From CALINF01 sp039980455 (GTDB lineage Bacteria; Pseudomonadota; Gammaproteobacteria; Pseudomonadales; Halieaceae): 64,000 nt of DNA. Both the position numbers and the translations under genes were made by a program. Shown one piece after another: positions 43,141-50,893 of this stretch. A model generated the notes under the pieces. It saw only the letters and a program-made list of their open reading frames with translations. It had not been told where the DNA came from and did no database searches. Within the stretch, counting starts at the first letter, position 1. Each line of letters begins with the position of its first letter. The DNA lies in NCBI GenBank assembly GCA_039980455.1, contig JBDXCG010000006.1, positions 1 through 64,000 of the forward strand. Direction: 5' to 3'.

Positions 43141-43168
43141 GGGGAACTGCCCGCTAGGGTAGTTCCCC
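43141..43168. repeat. Strong hairpin across the mtrC stop codon
   Basis: GGGGAACTGCCC and GGGTAGTTCCCC form a 12-pair stem (one G-T pair on the plus-strand RNA) with a four-base GCTA loop that contains the mtrC stop codon. It lies between the convergent UrcA-family gene and mtrC. There is no T-run on either side, so it may be a processing or stability hairpin, or a shared terminator-like element. Confidence 0.6.
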
Positions 43169-45436
43169 GATGTTATGCACATCACTTACTGCCGCACTCT
43201 TGCCTTCTTCATGACACAAGGTGCATTGCTCCACCACCTCACCATTATCTATTGCCGCCTGGCTGGTAGAAAAACTACCACCGTTTGAGGTCATATGAGC
43301 CGTGGCTACAGAGTCGTCATGGCAGCTACTGCACGCGGCAGTTATCGGCGTGATAACCACATCGTCTGCTGGATCCTCCCGGTCGTCGCCTGTATCGATA
43401 CTGGTTGCCAGCACACTGCTGGCAAGTGGCAGGGTGTAACCCGACTCGGTATGACAGGCCAGACAATTGCTCAGATCGCCGGGGTAATGAACCTCTTCCT
43501 CGTCATAAACATAGGTGGTGAAGCCCCGGAAGCCGACAATCTGCAGCGGGTTTTCGCGCATGCCGGCGGCATGAATGCCATGCACCATCGTTTTGAAACT
43601 GATGGATTCTTCTTGCTTGCCATCAGTGGGTGGGTTGACCGCCATTTCGCGCACACCGCGATCACTATTGCGCGGGTTATGGCAGGTGACGCAGCTGTCG
43701 ATGTTGTCGGCACGGTTGTTGCCGTGCAGCACCAATGAGCCGTGACACGCCAGACATTGGTTTATCTCTACAGATTGACGACGCGCCGCGGGCGCGCCAT
43801 CCGCTTCATCGATAGAGAAAAACGCATGCGCATCGCCAACAGGCACGGCTTCGGGCTCACCGTCATCATTATAATCAACGCCGGGATGACCCTCGATGGT
43901 CGCAACGCCGCTGCCTGATGCGGCTACGCCGGGTGCTGCGCTGCCATCCGGAACCGGTATCGGCATGGTGACACTGTAGCTGCCGTCGCCATTGGCACTG
44001 GCGTTTGCCAATGCGTTAGCCGAAACGGAGCTGGCATTCTCGCTACCGTTGCCGGTGTTGTTATAGTCATCCGTATCCCATGACATCTTCACGTTCAAAG
44101 ACGATTCCTGGTTGGTCCAGACGGGGTCATTGAAGATATCGTAGTCAGCGCCCGTTAGCGGGTTGCTGACCTTGAAAGTAACTACCGGTGCTTCTCCGGG
44201 CATGCTGTTCGTAACACCCAGTACCTGCGCATCAAATGCCTTGCGCGCTTCCTCAAACGCTATGACGTGGCTGTCTTCTATGCTGCCTACAAAACCGGAT
44301 GCGGAGTGGCAGCTGGCGCAGCCACTGTCGTCGGGTTGGCCACCGGCATGCCGGTCGAAGTTCACATTCTCGTGGCAGCTACCGCAGACTGCGCGACTGG
44401 AATATTCCGCCCAGTTATCACCCTGGTCAGTGAGTACCAGATCGTCACGACCCTCACCAGTACTGGTGCCTGCGTGACAGTTTTCGCAGCGGCGAATGTC
44501 CTGTGGGTACTTTAGGTTGGAATAGTCATGCTTGGTGTCGCGAAAGCCATAAATTGCGTACTCGCCGCCTTCCTGCACGCTGGGCAGGTTGGCGCCCATA
44601 TGTATCTTGTGAATCATAACCTTCATATCCACGGTGTTGGTGCTATTGGCATCCGTGGAGCCGGTGTTGTGACAGGTCACGCAGAACTCCACCTCGGTGC
44701 GACCGCCGCCGTGCAAGGCGAGTTTGTCGTGACAGTTGTTGCAGTTGGGCGTGGCGGCAATGTCCATACTGAAGATGCCATCGGTGGCACCCGATTCAGG
44801 AACCCAGTCATAGAAGGGGTTCGCTGTTGTAGGGCTATTGGAAAACTGCATAGCAACGCGGTGTGTCTGCGCGGGCTCATAGCTCAGGTCCAACCCGTCT
44901 ACAGCGGCTTGGTCGAGAATCTCCTGAGGGAGATCGTTGACTGCAGTGGCAAATCGATACACATAGCTGCCATCATTGTTGTTGGTAAAGTCTCCGTTGG
45001 ATTCAGTAGTCGCTTGAAGTTTGGCTTCGGTGCCAATGCCCACTCCGGGCTGCTCGATGCTGTTGATATAGGACTGCCAGGTGCCCGTCAGGTTACCCAG
45101 ATCACTGCTTTGCAGCTTGGCAGCGATCAGTCTGATGTCACTTTCTGTTAGATCCGTGATGGCCGTGTTCTGGCTATTGCTCAACTGAAACTCGACCACT
45201 GGTCGACCATCTTGAGGGATGGTCACCTTGGTGATAACCACAACCAGATCTTCTGTCTCAGCGTAGGGGGCTGGAGTGGGGGCCGGTACCTCAGGCGTAG
45301 GAGGGGGCACTGAGCCCCCGGGGGGAGCGGGCCCGGGATCGACACCTGCTGCCCGGTCGCCGCCACCGCCACCGCCGCAGGCTACGAGCAAACTGACAAC
45401 CAGTGCCAATAGCCAGTGATGTAATTGCAATTTCAT
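43154..45436 (-). CDS. mtrC: OmcA/MtrC-family surface decaheme cytochrome
   Basis: A 760-residue lipoprotein with exactly ten CXXCH motifs, arranged five plus five (residues 232-377, then about 570-745), as in the MtrC/OmcA family of outer-surface cytochromes. The lipobox is LLVAC (Cys20) followed by a run of glycines and a Pro-rich linker (residues about 33-58). Beta-rich domains precede each heme cluster. Such proteins pass electrons to extracellular metals, electrodes or other acceptors, via MtrA inside MtrB. It is the last gene of the minus-strand cluster, 18 bases after mtrB, with GGGGGAG before its ATG. Assignment as MtrC rather than OmcA rests on its place beside mtrA and mtrB. Confidence 0.9.
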   Translation of the reverse strand: MKLQLHHWLLALVVSLLVACGGGGGGDRAAGVDPGPAPPGGSVPPPTPEVPAPTPAPYAETEDLVVVITKVTIPQDGRPVVEFQLSNSQNTAITDLTESDIRLIAAKLQSSDLGNLTGTWQSYINSIEQPGVGIGTEAKLQATTESNGDFTNNNDGSYVYRFATAVNDLPQEILDQAAVDGLDLSYEPAQTHRVAMQFSNSPTTANPFYDWVPESGATDGIFSMDIAATPNCNNCHDKLALHGGGRTEVEFCVTCHNTGSTDANSTNTVDMKVMIHKIHMGANLPSVQEGGEYAIYGFRDTKHDYSNLKYPQDIRRCENCHAGTSTGEGRDDLVLTDQGDNWAEYSSRAVCGSCHENVNFDRHAGGQPDDSGCASCHSASGFVGSIEDSHVIAFEEARKAFDAQVLGVTNSMPGEAPVVTFKVSNPLTGADYDIFNDPVWTNQESSLNVKMSWDTDDYNNTGNGSENASSVSANALANASANGDGSYSVTMPIPVPDGSAAPGVAASGSGVATIEGHPGVDYNDDGEPEAVPVGDAHAFFSIDEADGAPAARRQSVEINQCLACHGSLVLHGNNRADNIDSCVTCHNPRNSDRGVREMAVNPPTDGKQEESISFKTMVHGIHAAGMRENPLQIVGFRGFTTYVYDEEEVHYPGDLSNCLACHTESGYTLPLASSVLATSIDTGDDREDPADDVVITPITAACSSCHDDSVATAHMTSNGGSFSTSQAAIDNGEVVEQCTLCHEEGKSAAVSDVHNIGELP

Positions 45437-45454
45437 GTTCGACTCCCCCGGACG

Positions 45455-47710
45455 CTACTGCCAGCGATAGATCACTGATGCGCCCATGTAGTGGATTGTT
45501 TCATTCGGGTTGCGCTCACCAAAAGTAAGCACTTTATCTATTGTGTTGACGGCAACGTCCTGCAGCGCCCAGTCATCCCAGTCAAAGCGGAAATACTGAT
45601 AGTCGAGCCGCAGGCTGAGGTTTTCACGCATATCCCAGGTGCCTGCTGCGGATAGCTGATGCTGTGTGGTTTCGTTGTCTGGAAAATTGTCGGGATTCAG
45701 ATCGCTTGCGCCGTTGGTGGAGAACGTTTGCTCGGCGTTAGTTGAGACAAAGTTGTAATCAAGCTCAAGCGCAATGTCTTTGCGCAGTTGCCAGGTGGCG
45801 TTAGCACCTACAGAGATGCTGGTATCTTCACTTTCCACACCCCAGTTACGCGTGGGGTCACTGGCTTGCGGTAGCGGCGGATAAATCGCAAAGGCATTTT
45901 TTTCCTGACCACCTCGAAACGCTCTGCTGGATTGCTCGTTGTGATACTCGTCGACGCCGCCGTACAGCGAGATTATCGTGTCTTGCGTTGCCGCATAGTT
46001 GGCAGCGACGTGTATTGCCCGCCAGCGCGCTTTGGTGAGACCGAGGCGGCTTTTATCGAAATCGTCTTCGCGCCAGGTGAGGTTAGTGTTGAAGTCCCAG
46101 CGGTTGGCTGGTGCGTACTGCAAATCGAGTTTCGCCTCCCAGCGCTCACGGTTGGACAAATAGTATTGGCTGAGTTCGGGGTGATTGATGTAGCGCTGGT
46201 TGTCTGGCGTGGCGTTGATAAGCTCAGTGTCCAGCAGGGCGTAGTAAGATTGATCCCAGTTGTAGGTATCGGCGGAACGATTGGCTAGTGTTACCTCTGC
46301 CTTGGCGCGCAAGGTGGGTAACAGACGAATGCGGTAACCCAGCGTACCGCGCGACTCTTCAGTTTCCTCTACTGCGGCATTGCGACGTTCAACCTCTTCA
46401 AACTCATAGTCAAAGGTTAATCTGGAGCGCCAGGGTAGCCGAAACCCTGTTTCAAAACCGACGATCTGTGACAGATAGTCGTGACTGGTGTTGTACACCG
46501 TGAGTGCCGAGCGCGGCTGATCACTGCCGTCGCCACGGATATAGCGATAGCCATCACGTGGATTTTCGTAGTCTCTTTCACGTATTTTTACCTTGGCGTC
46601 CAGGGTCATGCGGGGCATGGGCTGGAGTTTCAGTTTGGCGTTAAAGGTAGATGTGGCAACTTCACCATCCAGTGAATTGCGCGGGACTGGGTCTGTCACG
46701 TTAAGCTGTGGATTGACTGAGTAATCGACAAAGCTCTGATCTTGTGACGCAACACTGTAGCTTCCGTCAAATTGTAGCCTGGCGGTGGCATTGATCAGCA
46801 GGTATCCGCTCAGTCGGCCACTGAGTTGTTCGTTGTCTGGCGCCAAGCCTAGCCCGCCGCTGCCTTCTGGATAGCGAACCCGTGAGTTGAAAGAGCTGTA
46901 GGGATTTTGCCAGATCAGTAAGTTATCGCCATTGTCGAAATCCGAATAGCTCAAACGACCATCAAGATGTAATGCATCTCCGCCATAGATCAGCCCGAGG
47001 TCGAACTCGGTCGTACTGTAGTCGATCGTTTGTGGCAGTAGTGCAGAGTCACCGGACGCGGCGTCGATGTAGATTGCGCCAGCGGTGTCTGTGGTGCCAT
47101 CTTTGTCCTCGTAGCGAAGCTCACTTTCCAGTGTCCACTGGTCGTTGAGGCTGGCAGTGGCGCCAAGCCAGTAGCGCTTTCTCTCTAGCTCCCGATCGAA
47201 CGAGCGCAGCGAATCGTTAAGGTCGCTAAAATCGCTGGTCGTAAGTCCGCTGGTCCATTGTTCGGGCAGGCGTAAGTTTGCGCCGCCTCGAAACGGGGTC
47301 TTGCCACTGTCGTTGCGCACCTGTCGCTGTGAGTCGAACCCGGCCGATACCTCAAAACGCTTGGTAACGCCCCACACCAGCTCACCTTCACGGGTATCGA
47401 GCCCCAGGTCCTGCAGATTGGCCTGCCAGTAACTGTCGCCGCTGCGAAAGCTGTTCCACTGCAGGTTGCCGATGAGTGTCGCACCGTCATCGCTCAAGCC
47501 ATTGTACTGGCCAAACATCGTGTTGCTGTCGTTCACGTACCCCAGGCCGAGCTGTACAGCGCCGCTGTAATCACTTTGCCAGCGCGTGGACAGCGGGCGC
47601 GTCTCGCTGGTCAATGGCGCAAACGGATCCTGAGAGTGCGCCTGTATCGCGCAGAGTAATACCGAGCCACCTAACCCGTAGCGCAGCAAGGCGCGTGGTA
47701 GCCGTTTCAT
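45455..47710 (-). CDS. mtrB: MtrB/PioB-family outer-membrane beta-barrel
   Basis: A 751-residue outer-membrane barrel. A signal peptide (about residues 1-26, ending AHSQ) precedes a mature protein rich in alternating aromatic/polar beta strands, ending with an aromatic residue near the C-terminus (YRWQ). PioB/MtrB proteins sheath the decaheme MtrA/PioA so electrons can cross the outer membrane. The mature sequence appears free of Cys, unlike Shewanella MtrB, which has an N-terminal CXXC. It overlaps mtrA by four bases (ATGA). Confidence 0.88.
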   Translation of the reverse strand: MKRLPRALLRYGLGGSVLLCAIQAHSQDPFAPLTSETRPLSTRWQSDYSGAVQLGLGYVNDSNTMFGQYNGLSDDGATLIGNLQWNSFRSGDSYWQANLQDLGLDTREGELVWGVTKRFEVSAGFDSQRQVRNDSGKTPFRGGANLRLPEQWTSGLTTSDFSDLNDSLRSFDRELERKRYWLGATASLNDQWTLESELRYEDKDGTTDTAGAIYIDAASGDSALLPQTIDYSTTEFDLGLIYGGDALHLDGRLSYSDFDNGDNLLIWQNPYSSFNSRVRYPEGSGGLGLAPDNEQLSGRLSGYLLINATARLQFDGSYSVASQDQSFVDYSVNPQLNVTDPVPRNSLDGEVATSTFNAKLKLQPMPRMTLDAKVKIRERDYENPRDGYRYIRGDGSDQPRSALTVYNTSHDYLSQIVGFETGFRLPWRSRLTFDYEFEEVERRNAAVEETEESRGTLGYRIRLLPTLRAKAEVTLANRSADTYNWDQSYYALLDTELINATPDNQRYINHPELSQYYLSNRERWEAKLDLQYAPANRWDFNTNLTWREDDFDKSRLGLTKARWRAIHVAANYAATQDTIISLYGGVDEYHNEQSSRAFRGGQEKNAFAIYPPLPQASDPTRNWGVESEDTSISVGANATWQLRKDIALELDYNFVSTNAEQTFSTNGASDLNPDNFPDNETTQHQLSAAGTWDMRENLSLRLDYQYFRFDWDDWALQDVAVNTIDKVLTFGERNPNETIHYMGASVIYRWQ

Positions 47711-48636
47711 CGGGTAAGTCTCGCACCAGAGGGATGGTTTGACCCGTGTACCTGGCTGTGACAGTTCATGCAGTTTTTACCCAGCACATTCTGGTTGGCG
47801 CTGCCGCCGGCCAGCCCCTCTGCGCCATAGGGCAGACTGGGGTGAAAAGCCGCCGCATGGCATTGCTGGCATAGAGCCGGCCCGCGTGCCGTTAGCAAAC
47901 GCGGCTGCACGGAACCGTGCGGTCGATGGCACAGGCCACAATCTTCCGCCACGGGAGGGTGCTCCCATAGAAACGGGCCGCGCTTGTCCTGATGGCAGCT
48001 CAGGCAGTTATCGTTTAGCGAGGTTTGGTTCAGGCTTGCTTCACTGGAACTGCCATGGGGGTTGTGGCAATCAGAGCAACTCGTTTTACCCTCAACAATA
48101 GGGTGTCTGGAGGGTAAATGTATTTCGGAGCGAACCTGCGTGTGACAATCAAGGCATTGCTGATCGGGATTGTGGCCAGCGACAGACAGCGACTGTTGCT
48201 GGTGCGAGTCATGGCAGGTATCGCAGGCGAGGGATTCTGCCTCATGCACGCTGCCGGCCCAAAATAGTTGCCCATCGTCTTTATGGCAGTTTATGCAGCC
48301 CTGATTTCGCAGCGCTGTTTCTGCAGGCCAACGTGGACCGTAGCTCAGGTCGGGTGCCATGGAGGAGGGTGCTTGCCGATGCTTGGGACTATCGCCATGG
48401 CAGGCAATACAGCCGGCATTGCCACCACCCTCGAGTTGTCCATGGGCCGTATTGAAGATGGCGTGCACGGCCTGGTCTGAACTGGCCCGGTGGCAATCCA
48501 GGCACTGTGGACCTGTTTGCGAGTCTACTTCCGGTTGCTGCGCCCCAACGTGATAGCTCGCGGCTAGCAAAAGCACAATGCTTATCGTCAGTCGCTTGAG
48601 CAAGCGTTCACCAGTGCGCGTCATGTCGTTTCTCAC
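47707..48636 (-). CDS. mtrA: MtrA/DmsE-family periplasmic decaheme cytochrome
   Basis: A 309-residue exported protein with a signal peptide (about residues 10-32) and ten CXXCH motifs (at residues 45, 76, 114, 138, 161, 187, 211, 233, 256 and 289). The count and spacing fit MtrA/PioA/DmsE, the heme wire that sits in the MtrB barrel. The GTG at 48636 overlaps the stop of the preceding cytochrome (GTGA); an in-frame ATG at 48624 is the alternative. It overlaps mtrB by four bases. Confidence 0.9.
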   Translation of the reverse strand: MRNDMTRTGERLLKRLTISIVLLLAASYHVGAQQPEVDSQTGPQCLDCHRASSDQAVHAIFNTAHGQLEGGGNAGCIACHGDSPKHRQAPSSMAPDLSYGPRWPAETALRNQGCINCHKDDGQLFWAGSVHEAESLACDTCHDSHQQQSLSVAGHNPDQQCLDCHTQVRSEIHLPSRHPIVEGKTSCSDCHNPHGSSSEASLNQTSLNDNCLSCHQDKRGPFLWEHPPVAEDCGLCHRPHGSVQPRLLTARGPALCQQCHAAAFHPSLPYGAEGLAGGSANQNVLGKNCMNCHSQVHGSNHPSGARLTR

Positions 48637-50192
48637 TCAGCCTTGAAGTCAGTGTCATCACCCGAAAAACTGAGGGTCATGGGTAACGAGACCCAGTGCT
48701 TGCCTCCGCGGCTATTCACGCCGTGTAAGGCAATACCGAATGTATACTTCCCGCTGCGGTTAAGATTCTTGTAGCCAGACGCGACGCCAAGCTCTCGCTG
48801 TAGCTGCACAGTCCAGCGACCGTCATCAAAACGTGCTGTGCCATTGACCATGTCCGAGTTGCGCCAGTCCAGCCCCGACAGTACCGTGGCAGTTTCCAGA
48901 CGTTCACCGGCCAAGGTGAGGCGCCATAGCTCACCAAACTCGCCCTTGGCAAGCAGTGCTCTTAGCGCATCGTCGTCTTTTACAATGGCCGGCCGCCCTA
49001 TCTGACGCTGTTGCGAACGCGAGGCCATCAGATATTTGCCAGTCTGCTGGCCACGGTCGCGGCTCATGCCCGGCATATCGCTATGGCATGCGGCAAAACA
49101 GGATCCTCGCTCAAGCGCCGTTGAATCTCTGTCGCCCCACATGATGGCGACGTTCACATCGTCTGCAGCGCCCTCCCAACTTAAGGTCGTCAAGAGGTAG
49201 TCGTCGCGGGTGGCAAAACTGACGTCCATTTCCCTGAATGCGGGTTCGAAACTGTCGGCCGATGCCAGTGCCGCGCCCATCTCTTTTTCATCGCCGCGAT
49301 GGCACTGTTGGCAGTTGCTGCCCTGTCGCAATGGTTGCGAGCCAGGGTGCTCGCTAACAAGCCATTCGGTATCAGACTGCCCAGGATAAAATAACGTCAC
49401 GCTGTGCTTGCTTGTAGCTGTGGGAACCATAACGGCGGCCGCGCCGGCTGGCCCGTGCGCGACGTCGGTGTGACAGTCCATACAGGTTCTGTCGGTTTGA
49501 GCCATTACTTTGTGGTAGCTCGTCGCTTTCGCCGACACTTTCGTTGAGGTCGACATCTGCACGAGGTCATGACAGGTACGGCAGCCTTCGGAGCGATTGT
49601 TAAGCGCCGTGGTTACGGCTGGTGCGTCGTCGTGAGGGTTGTGGCAGGTTGTACAGGCCGGGTTATGGCCAATCTGATCCTTGAGGCCGTGAATACCGTC
49701 TTTCTGTGGCTTGTGGCAAACCGTGCACACCTCTGCCTGGGTGGCATCCGCCAGTGCTTTGTCTTGTGGCGTATGCGCGTCGTGACAGGTGACACAGGTC
49801 AGACCGTTAACCATATGCAAGGCGTCTTTCCAGTGCTTACCAACATTCTGTTCGTGACAGCTAAGACAAGCGCCGTCTTGCGCAGCGATGGTCGCGCTCC
49901 AGCGGGGACCAAAACTCACATGCGGAGCAACCTGGGTGGGGGCACGAGTGTGTTCTGCGCTGGGTCCATGACAGGCTTCGCAGCCAGCGCCGCCCATGGG
50001 TGTGTCGGCATTTGAGGTTTGGCCGTGCGCACTGGCCAGCATAGGGTGCACGGGGGAGTCTGGCCCAAAGTCGTGGCAAGTAAGACACACGCTGCTATCC
50101 GTAGCGGTCGATGATGTTTCTGCGCTAGCAGCGTTCGTCAGGCTACAGAGTGCACCCAGAACCACGGCAATAATGACAGTGCGATACTGCAT
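48633..50192 (-). CDS. Fused multiheme cytochrome with ethylbenzene-dehydrogenase-like C-terminal domain
   Basis: A 519-residue exported protein (signal peptide to about residue 24). Residues 36-298 hold nine CXXCH motifs in a DmsE/MtrA-like spacing. The C-terminal part (about 310-519) resembles EB_dh, the heme-binding gamma-subunit domain of ethylbenzene and dimethylsulfide dehydrogenases: DVSFATRDDYLLTTLSWEGAADDV, VNVAIMWGDRD, then a tenth motif CFAACH (Cys365-His370), a CX3CH variant. The terminal segment (MVNGTARFDDGRWTVQLQREL, then GKYTFGIALHG) is the typical ending of that domain. The ATG at 50192 follows GGGGAGAAG. It probably carries electrons from the CymA-like protein to MtrA, or serves as a periplasmic hub. 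The domain assignment is by eye. Confidence 0.82.
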   Translation of the reverse strand: MQYRTVIIAVVLGALCSLTNAASAETSSTATDSSVCLTCHDFGPDSPVHPMLASAHGQTSNADTPMGGAGCEACHGPSAEHTRAPTQVAPHVSFGPRWSATIAAQDGACLSCHEQNVGKHWKDALHMVNGLTCVTCHDAHTPQDKALADATQAEVCTVCHKPQKDGIHGLKDQIGHNPACTTCHNPHDDAPAVTTALNNRSEGCRTCHDLVQMSTSTKVSAKATSYHKVMAQTDRTCMDCHTDVAHGPAGAAAVMVPTATSKHSVTLFYPGQSDTEWLVSEHPGSQPLRQGSNCQQCHRGDEKEMGAALASADSFEPAFREMDVSFATRDDYLLTTLSWEGAADDVNVAIMWGDRDSTALERGSCFAACHSDMPGMSRDRGQQTGKYLMASRSQQRQIGRPAIVKDDDALRALLAKGEFGELWRLTLAGERLETATVLSGLDWRNSDMVNGTARFDDGRWTVQLQRELGVASGYKNLNRSGKYTFGIALHGVNSRGGKHWVSLPMTLSFSGDDTDFKAE

Positions 50193-50229
50193 ACTCTTCT
50201 CCCCACAGTGTGGCACCGCTACACGCTTA

Positions 50230-50808
50230 TTAGTGGCGGTATGCGGTGCCTGAATTTTCCGGGTGTGCAATGCCCGAATGGCAATCGATGCACGTTTTGC
50301 CGTTGGCTTTCATCGCCTGATGATATTCCTGAGCCTTGGCCGACTGAGATGCCATCAACATGCGTTGCGTGTTGTGGCAGTTGCGGCACTCCTGAGAATC
50401 GTTGGCTTTCAGGCGTGCTATCTCCCGTGCCTTCATCTTGGGTGTATGGGCTGCATACTTTTCCGGCGTATCAATAATGCCCATGAGCGTGCCCCAGACT
50501 TCACGCGATGCTTCTATCTTACGAATCATTTTGGGTACAAATTCTTTGGGGACGTGGCAGTCGGAGCAGGTGGCGTGTAGACCTGCGGCATTGCTGAAGT
50601 GACTGGTCTGCTGTATCTGCGCCCACGGGTTCGCCTCCATCTCGTGGCAGCTGATACAGAATTCTTCTGTGCTGGTGGCGTGCATCGATACGTTGAAAGC
50701 CATTACGCCGGCAACGCCCAACACGCCTCCTACAATGACAAGAGTGAGAATAGAGCGGGTTGGCGACGGCTTGAGTAAGCGCTTGCACCAATCAGATAAA
50801 GCAGACAA
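50230..50808 (-). CDS. NapC/NirT/CymA-type tetraheme quinol dehydrogenase
   Basis: A 192-residue protein with one N-terminal membrane helix (residues about 18-40) and four CXXCH motifs (CISCHEM, CSDCHVP, CRNCHNT and CIDCHSG) in the NapC/NirT/CymA layout. It takes electrons from menaquinol or ubiquinol in the inner membrane and hands them to periplasmic cytochromes. The start is a TTG at 50808 behind a strong GGGGG ribosome-binding site. It begins the cytochrome run, 81 bases after the prenyltransferase, with an FNR/Anr-like site upstream. The cymA symbol is not used because NapC and NirT are equally close by eye. Confidence 0.9.
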   Translation of the reverse strand: MSALSDWCKRLLKPSPTRSILTLVIVGGVLGVAGVMAFNVSMHATSTEEFCISCHEMEANPWAQIQQTSHFSNAAGLHATCSDCHVPKEFVPKMIRKIEASREVWGTLMGIIDTPEKYAAHTPKMKAREIARLKANDSQECRNCHNTQRMLMASQSAKAQEYHQAMKANGKTCIDCHSGIAHPENSGTAYRH

Positions 50809-50879
50809 AAGTATCCCCCTTGGAAATTTCTTCCATACTTAAACTTAAAGCAGGTAGCGGCTAATTGCCAGTTTCGAAC

Positions 50880-50893
50880 TTGATCCCTGTCAA
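50880..50893 (-). promoter_or_regulatory. FNR/Anr-like box upstream of the cytochrome genes
   Basis: On the minus strand TTGAC-AGGG-ATCAA matches the FNR/Anr consensus TTGAT-N4-ATCAA in nine of ten fixed positions (TTGATCCCTGTCAA on the plus strand). It overlaps the end of the prenyltransferase gene and lies about 72 bases before the cymA-like start, where an oxygen-responsive promoter for the cytochrome genes would be expected. A CTTTAAG at 50844-50850 could serve as -10 but spacing is not perfect. Confidence 0.55.

Noticed and set aside
50193..50270. N-terminal extension of the fused cytochrome upstream of 50192
   Set aside because: It precedes a good ribosome-binding site and signal peptide and would overlap the CymA-like gene end.
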